Assembly (NCBI RefSeq): GCF_003003995.1
Contig: NZ_PVWF01000038.1
Coordinates: forward strand, 1-42,664
Reading direction: 5' to 3'
Length of the DNA stretch: 42,664 bases
From: Pleurocapsa sp. CCALA 161
GTDB taxonomy: Bacteria > Cyanobacteriota > Cyanobacteriia > Cyanobacteriales > Xenococcaceae
This document shows, in pieces, positions 35,606 to 42,664 of this stretch (position 1 is its first letter; each line of letters begins with the position of its first letter). The notes under the pieces were generated by a model. The model searched no databases. It saw only the letters and a program-made list of their open reading frames with translations, and was not told the origin of the DNA. The translations under genes were made by a program, and so were the position numbers.

Positions 35606-37414
35606 TCATGGTAACTTGTAACTAGATGCCTGTTTAAGAAACATCTCAGCATACAGACCGTTGTGAGTCATTAATTCTTGGTGAGAGCCAACTTCGACGA
35701 TCTGGCTATTTTCTAAAACCACAATGCGATCCGCTAGCTGTACTGTAGAGAAGCGGTGGCTGACAAAAAAGGTCATCTTACCTGCGGTTAGAGTACGAAA
35801 CTTGTCAAATAATTCATATTCAGCGATCGCATCTAGAGCAGCGGTAGGTTCATCCAAAATTAGGATCGGTGCATCGCTCATAAAGGCTCTTGCCATACCG
35901 ATCTTTTGCCACTGTCCCCCCGAAAGATCGACTCCTCCTTTGAACATTTTGCCCAGACGAGTTTGATAGCCATCTTTCAAAGTATCAACTACGCGATCTG
36001 CTCCTGAAGCGATCGCTGCTTGCTCAATACGGAACTGATTTTCTCTTTGAGGTAAATTACCAAAGCCAATATTATCTCTGACACTAAGCTGATAGCGGGC
36101 AAAGTCTTGATTTAAGACACCGATATTTTGATGTAGCTCGGATAGCTTAATTTCGGCTAAGGGAATACCGTCGATCGCGATCGCCCCTGAATCAACATCG
36201 TATAATCTAGTAATTAGCTTGAGCAGAGTTGTTTTGCCCGCACCGTTTAAACCAACTAGGGCAATACTTTCTCCTGGTTTAATTTCCAGATTTAAATTAC
36301 TTAAAGTCGGCTTACTCGCACCTGAATAGGTGAAACTGACATTTTTGAGAGATAACCCCTGCATAATTGGGTGAGGAAAAGGCTGAGGACCAGAGGCATT
36401 AATCACCTGGGGCTGGAGAGCAAGAAAATCGAAGTATTGCGAGACATATAAATTAGATTCATAGACACGGGCAATATTCTCTAAGATGGACGGCAATACC
36501 TGTTGCGCTTGGCTAAATGCTCCTGTATACATCGTAAAGTCCCCCACCGAAATTTGACCCGCGATGGTTTTAATTAACGTCCAGATATAGGCAAGATAAA
36601 AACCGCTATCCACCAGCACTCCAGAGATACCGCGCATGCGCGTATATTCAGAAGCGATCGCTGCTGACTTTTGGTTAAAATCAAGGCGAATATCCTGCCA
36701 CTGTCCTAATAAATGCTTACCCAAATTAAATAACCTTACTTCCTTAGCAAATTCAGGATTAGTTAGCACCTGCTGAATATAGTTAGATACACGTCCGCTT
36801 TCCGTCTCCATACGAGTCATCCAAAACCGTCTGCCAGAATAGACAATACTCGTCCAAAAAGAAGGTAAAGCCGTAAAAAACAATAAAGGCACAATTGCCA
36901 CGTTAAACTGCAACAGCAAGCCCAACAAACTAACTAAAGTAACTCCCTGACCAAATAATCCCGTCAGTGTTTGAATTACTCGCACAGGATGATTACTACC
37001 GCTATCTTGAGCGCGGGCGAGAGTATCGTAAAACTCAGGAGATTCAAAATGCCCTAAATCTAGTTGAGCAGACTTTTCCAGTAGAACAAATTTAGTATGT
37101 AGATTGAGGCGATCGTTGAAAATCTGACCCACATAAAGACTGGCTTGAGTTAATACCGCTTGCACAAAGGTAACCCCAAACCGCAACGCCACTAAAACAA
37201 TTAAAGGTCGCCAGACAAAATTAGCGTTCCCCCAGTTAGCAATTACCAAATCGACGATCGCCTTATTAATCAGCAACATCAAAGCAGGTATTAAAGACTG
37301 AAATCCTTGGATTGCCAAAGATAAACACAAATAAAGAGGTGTTGCTTGCCAGACCAAGCGTAGCAGCAGGAAAATATTCACCAGGATGGCTTGAAATCGT
37401 CTGTTAGAAGTCAA
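35606..37414 (-). CDS. ABC exporter, fused membrane and ATPase domains
   Basis: A 602-residue half transporter. The first 330 residues contain about six membrane spans; the ATPase domain has Walker A (GLNGAGKTT), signature LSGGQWQKIG, Walker B (ILILDEPTAALD) and the switch His (FVSHRFST). It probably works as a homodimer and exports a small molecule, peptide or lipid. It lies upstream of the cyclase operon on the same strand, separated by 546 bp, so a role in export of its product is possible. The listed start codon is TTG; a GTG 33 bp further in is an alternative. Confidence 0.88.
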   Translation of the reverse strand: MTSNRRFQAILVNIFLLLRLVWQATPLYLCLSLAIQGFQSLIPALMLLINKAIVDLVIANWGNANFVWRPLIVLVALRFGVTFVQAVLTQASLYVGQIFNDRLNLHTKFVLLEKSAQLDLGHFESPEFYDTLARAQDSGSNHPVRVIQTLTGLFGQGVTLVSLLGLLLQFNVAIVPLLFFTALPSFWTSIVYSGRRFWMTRMETESGRVSNYIQQVLTNPEFAKEVRLFNLGKHLLGQWQDIRLDFNQKSAAIASEYTRMRGISGVLVDSGFYLAYIWTLIKTIAGQISVGDFTMYTGAFSQAQQVLPSILENIARVYESNLYVSQYFDFLALQPQVINASGPQPFPHPIMQGLSLKNVSFTYSGASKPTLSNLNLEIKPGESIALVGLNGAGKTTLLKLITRLYDVDSGAIAIDGIPLAEIKLSELHQNIGVLNQDFARYQLSVRDNIGFGNLPQRENQFRIEQAAIASGADRVVDTLKDGYQTRLGKMFKGGVDLSGGQWQKIGMARAFMSDAPILILDEPTAALDAIAEYELFDKFRTLTAGKMTFFVSHRFSTVQLADRIVVLENSQIVEVGSHQELMTHNGLYAEMFLKQASSYKLP

Positions 37415-37491
37415 ATTAGGTTCGGATCTTTTTGAGTTTATTTAATTTAAAGTAGTACAATAATATTGGAATTTTCGGATTTTTACTTAAG

Positions 37492-38082
37492 ATGGCAAAA
37501 ACCCCAGCAGTTTCTCATTTTGTGGCAGTTAGCGATCTTTCTAAGCCAGCAACCGAACAAGAAGGTATTTTAATCGAAGTAGCGGGAACAGGAGATAATC
37601 AAAAAAATCGCGCTAAGGCCTTGGATCTTGTGCAGGAGATGTGGGAAAAAGAAGAAATCGATGTCAATCGTTTTCCCGATGGTTTAACTCCAGACCACAT
37701 TTTCTATGTACCAAGCGATAGTCCTCAAGTAAAATCTAGCAAAACCGTGTCAGATAGTCAGAAATTGTTGCCCATTGTCCAGGGCGCTCAAGAAATTATC
37801 CAATTAACCAAGCTTCAGCTTGAGGTTCAAGAAGCATCAGAACAGGCAGAACAATATATACCCATTATTAAAGTAGTTTTAGAGCGATCGCGTCCTCTAA
37901 CTACAGAAGAAAAAGAATTAGCTAAAGACAAAAAATACGGCAAAACTATCGAAAGGCTGGGTTCAATCGTCGCCGAACAGGAAGAATTTCAAGAATCCTG
38001 TTCGGGTAACGGCAGTTTAGTTTTAAATGCGATCTCCTGGCAGCTTAGTCAAGGTACTGAACCTCAAGCCGACAAGAATTAA
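37492..38082 (+). CDS. Uncharacterised protein, 196 residues
   Basis: A soluble, acidic protein with no signal or membrane segment. The N-terminal part (MAKTPAVSHFVAVSDLSK) and the middle (IEVAGTGDNQKNRAKALDLVQ) suggest a small alpha/beta domain; the C-terminal half is charged and helical. I do not recognise the family. Its last 76 bases, including the stop codon, recur almost exactly at 39018-39093. Confidence 0.7.
   Translation: MAKTPAVSHFVAVSDLSKPATEQEGILIEVAGTGDNQKNRAKALDLVQEMWEKEEIDVNRFPDGLTPDHIFYVPSDSPQVKSSKTVSDSQKLLPIVQGAQEIIQLTKLQLEVQEASEQAEQYIPIIKVVLERSRPLTTEEKELAKDKKYGKTIERLGSIVAEQEEFQESCSGNGSLVLNAISWQLSQGTEPQADKN
38007..38082 (+). repeat. 76-bp direct repeat, left copy (3' end of the upstream gene)
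   Basis: Identical to 39018-39093 except at 38035 (T here, G there). It covers the last 25 codons and stop of the preceding gene. The right copy has a complete HIP1 octamer, GCGATCGC, where this copy has GCGATCTC. The two copies bracket the nitrilase-family gene. Confidence 0.95.
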
Positions 38083-38098
38083 CAATTCCTAATTTAGG

Positions 38099-38884
38099 AT
38101 GAGCAACTTTATTCCTGTACTTGTGGCACAATTCCCAGTAACACTTGATATTCAATACAATTTGGATGTGATTCTGTCTATTCTTTCACAAGCCGAACCC
38201 AATACACTGGTGATCTTACCCGAAGGCGCACTCTCTGGTTATGCAGAAGACACCGAATTTTTAAGTAAAATTAATCAGCAAATTCTAACGCTCTCACTGC
38301 GAAAACTACAAGAAACTGCCACACAGTCGAATATTCATTTGGTCTTTGGGTCGTGCTTACTGGAACATGGGAAGTGGTACAACGCGGGAATATATTATGG
38401 CCCACAACAAGCGCAATTTGTCTACCGTAAAGTTAATTTAGCCACGAGCGAACGTGCTGTGTTTACCGCAGGTTCTCAGCTTTCCGTAGTAGAACTTGAT
38501 ATCAGCGGTCGTAGGATCAAGCTAGGAATTCAACTTTGTCGTGAAATTCGTTTTCCTGAACAATGGCAGTATTTAGCCCGTAGGGGCGCTGACATATTTG
38601 TCTATCTTACTAATGCTGTTGGTGATGCAACCCAAGCTCCTGTTTGGCGAAGCCACCTTATTAGTCGTGCTGCTGAAAACCAACGCTTTGTTATGTGCGC
38701 CAACAATGCTCATGTTGCTCAAAAGTGTCCAAGTATGATTGTGACTCCCACAGGTTCAGTTGCCTGGGAGGCCTGTTCGTCTGAGCGCGAAGTAAAAAAT
38801 TATCTGATTGACCCATCAGCTGTCTCAGATTGGTACTTAAGTCAATCGCGAATTGATTTGTTTACGTCAAATGTAGAACACTAA
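38099..38884 (+). CDS. Carbon-nitrogen hydrolase (nitrilase superfamily)
   Basis: A 261-residue enzyme with the full catalytic triad: Glu in ILPEGALSGY, Lys in YRKVNLAT and Cys in IQLCREIRFPEQW. The family hydrolyses nitriles, amides or N-carbamoyl compounds; the substrate cannot be told. It starts 16 bp after the preceding gene with only a weak ribosome binding site. It lies between the two copies of a 76-bp repeat, so it may have entered as an insert. Confidence 0.87.
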   Translation: MSNFIPVLVAQFPVTLDIQYNLDVILSILSQAEPNTLVILPEGALSGYAEDTEFLSKINQQILTLSLRKLQETATQSNIHLVFGSCLLEHGKWYNAGIYYGPQQAQFVYRKVNLATSERAVFTAGSQLSVVELDISGRRIKLGIQLCREIRFPEQWQYLARRGADIFVYLTNAVGDATQAPVWRSHLISRAAENQRFVMCANNAHVAQKCPSMIVTPTGSVAWEACSSEREVKNYLIDPSAVSDWYLSQSRIDLFTSNVEH

Positions 38885-38959
38885 CTTTGACAATGTTGAA
38901 GAATTCTCCAATCGTAAAGGTAATATAAAATCTACAAATGTTTGCTACAAATAAAAAAT

Positions 38960-38983
38960 TTGGGGATTTGGGGACTTGGGGAC
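38960..38983 (+). repeat. TTGGGGA heptamer/octamer repeat
   Basis: Three units TTGGGGAT, TTGGGGAC, TTGGGGAC after the nitrilase gene. They resemble the G-rich heptamers described for cyanobacterial STRR repeats. Confidence 0.7.
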
Positions 38984-39017
38984 TATTTATCTATCTGTAT
39001 CATTTTTGTATTTCATA

Positions 39018-39093
39018 TAACGGCAGTTTAGTTTTAAATGCGATCGCCTGGCAGCTTAGTCAAGGTACTGAACCTCAAGCCGACAAGAATTAA
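39018..39093 (+). repeat. 76-bp direct repeat, right copy
   Basis: Second copy of 38007-38082, with 75 of 76 bases equal, ending in the same GACAAGAATTAA. No gene lies upstream in frame, so this copy is not translated as part of an intact gene. Confidence 0.95.
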
Positions 39094-39109
39094 TTGTTTC
39101 TACAATCGA

Positions 39110-39835
39110 CTAAATCAACAGTCTTAAAGCCGACACCAGCAGCAAAGCTAGGGTAATACGCTTAAATATCAAAGGATTTATTTTTTGAGAAAGGATTATT
39201 CCTAGCCAAAGTCCAAGGGCAAAACCAGGCAAACTATAAACTGCGAACTGACTGACAGATAAAGTTATATTTCCCTGAAAACCATGAGTTAGGGCAGCAA
39301 GCAAAGAACTAAAAAAAAATAAGGCAGTCAAATTGCCTTTAAACTCTTGAGGATTCCAGCGCCGACAATGGGCATAGATAATTACTGGAGGTCCGCCAAC
39401 GGTATATGCACCATTGAGAATACCTGACATTCCCCCCAGTAGACAAGCCCAGATTGCAGATTTTAAGCTGGGTAAAGACAAATTAAACCCATCATAGATA
39501 ACATAGCTAAAAATCAATATTCCCAATCCTTTTAAGGCGATCGCTTCAGGAATATAGTCCAGTAATAAAACACCAAGCGGGGTAGCAACTAAAGAGGCAA
39601 TAGTTAGTACCCCAACTGTTTTAAAGCTACAATCACGCCGATAGTAATACCAAATTACCAGATTACCCACAATACTGACTAAGGTAACTAACGGTACTGC
39701 GATTTGCAAACCAACTACCCCTGGCAAGAAAGACATGGCAACGATGGCAAAACCAAATCCAGTGATGCTCTGAGTTAGAGCAGCTAGAAAAATAATTCCC
39801 CCCACCATTAAATACTCATTGCCGTATAGCTCCAT
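39110..39835 (-). CDS. TauE/SafE-type membrane permease
   Basis: A 241-residue protein with about seven membrane spans. Family marks: AALTQSITGFGFAIVAMSFL near the start and GGMSGILNGAYTVGGPPVIIYAH in the middle. Proteins of this type export sulfite, sulfoacetate or related anions; the substrate is unknown. It lies 2 bp after the universal stress protein gene, so it is co-transcribed. Confidence 0.88.
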   Translation of the reverse strand: MELYGNEYLMVGGIIFLAALTQSITGFGFAIVAMSFLPGVVGLQIAVPLVTLVSIVGNLVIWYYYRRDCSFKTVGVLTIASLVATPLGVLLLDYIPEAIALKGLGILIFSYVIYDGFNLSLPSLKSAIWACLLGGMSGILNGAYTVGGPPVIIYAHCRRWNPQEFKGNLTALFFFSSLLAALTHGFQGNITLSVSQFAVYSLPGFALGLWLGIILSQKINPLIFKRITLALLLVSALRLLI

Positions 39836-39837
39836 TT

Positions 39838-40263
39838 TTATTTAAGAACTAATACAGGACAAGGAGACAAGCGCACTACTCTTTCTGCTACCGAACCCAA
39901 TAAAAAGCGACTTACGCCCTTACGTCCGTGGGAAGGCATGACGACTAGCTCTGTTCCTGTTTCCTTGGCATAATCGACAATTTCCGTACTTGGATCGCCT
40001 ATTTTTACTTCAATGGGAATTTCTTGATATCCCATCTCGACTAGCTTATCTTTGAGAAACACTTTGACCTTTTGTTTTCTCTGCTCATGATCGAGAGTAT
40101 TCCACATCGACGCTGGATCAGCAGGATGCAGAGGTGTCAGAACGTGAATTAGTTTTAAAGAAGTTTCAGTTTCAACGTATTCTTTAGCAGTGGCGATCGC
40201 GCTATAAGACCATTCAGAAAAATCAATAGGAACTAGAACAGATTTTTTTCTCAGCCAACTCAT
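39838..40263 (-). CDS. Universal stress protein (UspA family)
   Basis: A 141-residue protein. It starts LVPIDFSEWSYSAIATAKE and ends with the ATP-binding motif of the family (VVMPSHGRKGVSRFLLGSVAERVVRLSPCPVLVLK, first part SHGRKG). A GGAGGT site precedes the ATG. It is probably regulatory or protective; linked in one operon with two transporters, it may regulate their activity. Confidence 0.92.
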   Translation of the reverse strand: MSWLRKKSVLVPIDFSEWSYSAIATAKEYVETETSLKLIHVLTPLHPADPASMWNTLDHEQRKQKVKVFLKDKLVEMGYQEIPIEVKIGDPSTEIVDYAKETGTELVVMPSHGRKGVSRFLLGSVAERVVRLSPCPVLVLK

Positions 40264-40276
40264 AGTTTACCTCCGT

Positions 40277-41839
40277 TTATTTAAGGACAGGTTCTTTAAC
40301 TTGTTCTTCAATTCTTGTTGACATCCTGCCAGATTTGAGGCGAGTCATATAGCTATCTAGCTCTTTAGCAATTACACCAGACAGTAGAAAACAGCCTAAA
40401 AGATTGGGTAAAGACATCGCCAGCAGGACAATATCGCTAAATTCTAAAACCAGATTGAGATCGATCACCGTACCAATAAATCCACAAATGAGAAATAACA
40501 CTTTGTAGATGTTGACGGTTTTGTCCCCAAATATATAAGCCCAAGCCATCTGTCCGTAATAACTCCAAGAAATCATGGTGGAAACGGCAAACAAAAGACC
40601 AGCAAGCGCAATCACATAGGGAAACCAGCTAATCACGGTGCCAAATGATGCAGCAGAAAGTCTCGATCCATCCAGTTCAGCAGAAGTTGGATCGGCATAA
40701 ACTCCTGTCAGCACAATCACAATTGCCGTCATGTTACAAATAAAGATCGTGTCGATAAACGGCTCTAGCAATGCCACAATTCCTTCTCTAACTGGTTCAT
40801 CGGTACGAGCAGCAGAATGAGCGATCGCAGCTGAACCAATCCCCGCCTCATTAGAAAACACCGCTCGTTGAAACCCAACGACAATCGCGCCAATAGCTCC
40901 TCCTCCCACTGCTTGAGGATTAAAGGCTGTAGTAATGATTGTGCCGAGCGCTGCTGGTACTGAGGTAAATTTAACTAAGATCACCCAAAAACAGGCTAAG
41001 GCATAAATTACTGCCATGACTGGGACTAAAACCCCTGCCACCGAACCGATACGCTCGATCCCGCCAAGAATTACCAACCCGACAATAGTTACCAAGATGA
41101 TGCCAAACAGCCAGCTATAATTCTCAAAAAAGGGAAAAACGTTAGCCACAGCAGCATAACCTTGATTTGCCTGAAACATATTTCCTGCGCCCATAGCAGC
41201 GATCGCACAGCAGGCTGCATATAATACCCCTAATCCTTTTCCTAGTTTGCTCATGCCGATCGAGGATAAACCACGAGAAAGATAGTACATTGGCCCTCCT
41301 CCCACCGTACCGTCGGGCTTGATGATGCGATATTTCTGACCGAGAGTACATTCAGCAAACTTACTCGACATTCCGATAAAGCCTGCTACCGTCATCCACA
41401 AAGCTGCTCCAGGCCCACCCATACGTATGGCGATCGCTACCCCTGCAATGTTGCCAATACCTACTGTCCCTGAAAGGGCTGCTGCTAGTGCCTGAAAGTG
41501 GGATACATCACCTTCATCGTTGGGGTTATCATATTTACCCTGCACTACTTCAATCGCATGTTTAAAGCCTCTCACATTGATAAATTTCATGCGTAGAGTA
41601 AAGAAAATTCCCCCAGCAATTAACCAAAGTACGATTAGGGGAAATCCGTTTTCACCACCAATTTTGAAGTACAAAAAGAGATTAAGAACATCGACAATAC
41701 GTTGAAATACTCCTTCAAATATTCCGCTGATACCTCCTGACGTAGCTTGTTCTTGAGCTAAAGCAATTTGGGGGATTGATACTATCAATAAAATTGGCAA
41801 CCAAAAATATTTTTTAACTTCAAACAATAGTTGTTTCAT
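40277..41839 (-). CDS. Sodium:alanine symporter (AGCS family)
   Basis: A 520-residue inner-membrane transporter. The family pattern is clear: GNIAGVAIAIRMGGPGAALWM, VGGGPMYYLSRG, and AVFSNEAGIGSAAIAHSAARTDEPVREG. The N-terminal hydrophobic stretch ending in LALAQ may be a signal or the first span. It imports alanine or glycine with sodium. It is the first gene of the operon with the Usp and TauE/SafE genes (13 bp gap). Confidence 0.93.
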   Translation of the reverse strand: MKQLLFEVKKYFWLPILLIVSIPQIALAQEQATSGGISGIFEGVFQRIVDVLNLFLYFKIGGENGFPLIVLWLIAGGIFFTLRMKFINVRGFKHAIEVVQGKYDNPNDEGDVSHFQALAAALSGTVGIGNIAGVAIAIRMGGPGAALWMTVAGFIGMSSKFAECTLGQKYRIIKPDGTVGGGPMYYLSRGLSSIGMSKLGKGLGVLYAACCAIAAMGAGNMFQANQGYAAVANVFPFFENYSWLFGIILVTIVGLVILGGIERIGSVAGVLVPVMAVIYALACFWVILVKFTSVPAALGTIITTAFNPQAVGGGAIGAIVVGFQRAVFSNEAGIGSAAIAHSAARTDEPVREGIVALLEPFIDTIFICNMTAIVIVLTGVYADPTSAELDGSRLSAASFGTVISWFPYVIALAGLLFAVSTMISWSYYGQMAWAYIFGDKTVNIYKVLFLICGFIGTVIDLNLVLEFSDIVLLAMSLPNLLGCFLLSGVIAKELDSYMTRLKSGRMSTRIEEQVKEPVLK

Positions 41840-42201
41840 GATTTAATTTGCTTAAATACAACAGATATTTTTAAATATTTGCATCATAAAAATATAAATC
41901 AGCTATTGTCTTCTGCTTAATAAAAATTGCCTTTTATATTTTTATGTCTTAGCTTAAGTTTGCAATTCTTTAATTATTAAAACTGTAATTAAAGATACCA
42001 GTGATTATAAAAACTAAAAAATAATTGGCTTTTATTTTGTTGATTAGCTTGATTTTTCTCTCTTATAAATTAAAGATAGATTTTTATATTTATAGACTAT
42101 TATAAAAACATAATACAGAATGTTATCAATAACAAAAGTAGTCAATGATAATATTCTGTATTATTATTAGTATCTTTAAAAAACTATTAATTATCAAAAA
42201 A
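41840..42201. other. AT-rich intergenic DNA
   Basis: About 360 bp with very high AT content and no recognisable gene or RNA. It would hold the promoter for the minus-strand symporter operon. Confidence 0.6.
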
Positions 42202-42263
42202 GGCGTTGCTGAATCGAGGTATAGTTTTTCAACAGTATCTATATAATTCAAATCAGCAACGTA
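42202..42263. repeat. Small inverted-repeat element (MITE or IS remnant)
   Basis: CGTTGCTGA (42204-42212) and its complement TCAGCAACG (42253-42261) lie 40 bases apart. The end GGCGTTGCTGAATCGAGGTA resembles termini of cyanobacterial IS elements, so this may be a short non-autonomous copy or remnant; no transposase is present. Confidence 0.45.
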
Positions 42264-42314
42264 TATCAAAAAAGAGGCGATTTCTCCCTTTAACTGGAAG
42301 TAAAAAAAGCAGCT

Positions 42315-42664
42315 GTTACTTGTTACTTGTTACTTGTTACTTATTACTTATTACTTGTTACTTGTTACTTATTACTTATTACTTGTTACTTGTTACTTAT
42401 TACTTATTACTTATTACTTGTTACTTGTTACTTGTTACTTGTTACTTATTACTTGTTACTTGTTACTTGTTACTTGTTACTTGTTACTTGTTACTTGTTA
42501 CTTGTTACTTGTTACTTATTACTTATTACTTATTACTTGTTACTTGTTACTTGTTACTTGTTACTTATTACTTATTACTTATTACTTGTTACTTGTTACT
42601 TGTTACTTGTTACTTGTTACTTGTTACTTATTACTTGTTACTTGTTACTTGTTACTTGTTACTT
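42315..42664 (+). repeat. 50-unit heptanucleotide array (G/A)TTACTT, running off the window
   Basis: From 42315 to the end the sequence is exactly 50 contiguous 7-bp units, each GTTACTT or ATTACTT, with no other change and no phase break. Single or paired A-type units are set among runs of G-type units. It is of the STRR type known from cyanobacteria. The true length is not visible. Confidence 0.97.

Noticed and set aside
42315-42664. Heptamer array as a CRISPR array
   Set aside because: Units are 7 bp and contiguous, with no spacers.

Overview
The window is chromosomal DNA of an oxygenic cyanobacterium. It carries photosystem II and allophycocyanin genes, psaF/psaJ next to tsaD, many HIP1 octamers (GCGATCGC) and several families of heptanucleotide tandem repeats. 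The low GC content and repeat style would fit a Chroococcidiopsis/Pleurocapsa-like or filamentous lineage, but the species cannot be told from the sequence.

Layout. (1) 1-4.8 kb is a scarred region: the right end of an IS200/IS605-type element with the last codons of tnpB, an NRPS protein whose condensation domain is cut short (half C-A-PCP-TE), a decayed hybrid histidine kinase, and a small receiver-domain protein. (2) 5.1-17.4 kb, all on the plus strand, is a far-red light photoacclimation (FaRLiP) cluster. Its photosystem II half is psbA3 (D1 with all Mn ligands), chlF/psbA4 (chlorophyll f synthase, Mn ligands lost, QD motif), psbC2, psbD3, psbB2, psbH2 and three unrecognised single-span membrane miniproteins. 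Its phycobilisome half is three ApcD-like alpha subunits, apcB2 and apcE2 (VIPEDV motif, two linker repeats). Together these would build a chlorophyll f-containing far-red PSII and a small far-red allophycocyanin core. The usual far-red PSI genes (psaA2, B2, L2, I2, F2, J2) and the rfpA/B/C regulators are not in the window. (3) 17.5-28.1 kb is ordinary cyanobacterial gene content: Ski2-like helicase, pentapeptide protein, Uma2 nuclease, Nudix hydrolase, beta-barrel protein, SUI1 factor, inositol-phosphate synthase, a fatty acyl-AMP ligase and a CarS-like membrane protein. (4) 28.1-31.0 kb holds tsaD, housekeeping psaF-psaJ with a terminator, then decayed oxidoreductase genes. (5) 31.0-37.4 kb, minus strand, is a possible specialised-metabolism set: an exostosin-like glycosyltransferase, an FkbM methyltransferase, a sugar-phosphate cyclase with an unfamiliar N-terminal region, and an ABC exporter. 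(6) 37.4-39.1 kb has an unknown gene and a nitrilase-family gene bracketed by a 76-bp direct repeat. (7) 39.1-41.8 kb is a minus-strand operon: AGCS symporter, universal stress protein, TauE/SafE permease. (8) The end is AT-rich, with a small inverted-repeat element and a 50-unit heptamer array that runs off the window.

The most notable points are: the far-red cluster without PSI or regulator genes, its three uncharacterised miniproteins, the roughly 60-residue N-terminal extension of ChlF containing a DNA repeat, the NRPS adenylation domain without the usual substrate-binding Asp, the cyclase with a large unassigned N-terminal region, and the 76-bp duplication around the nitrilase gene.
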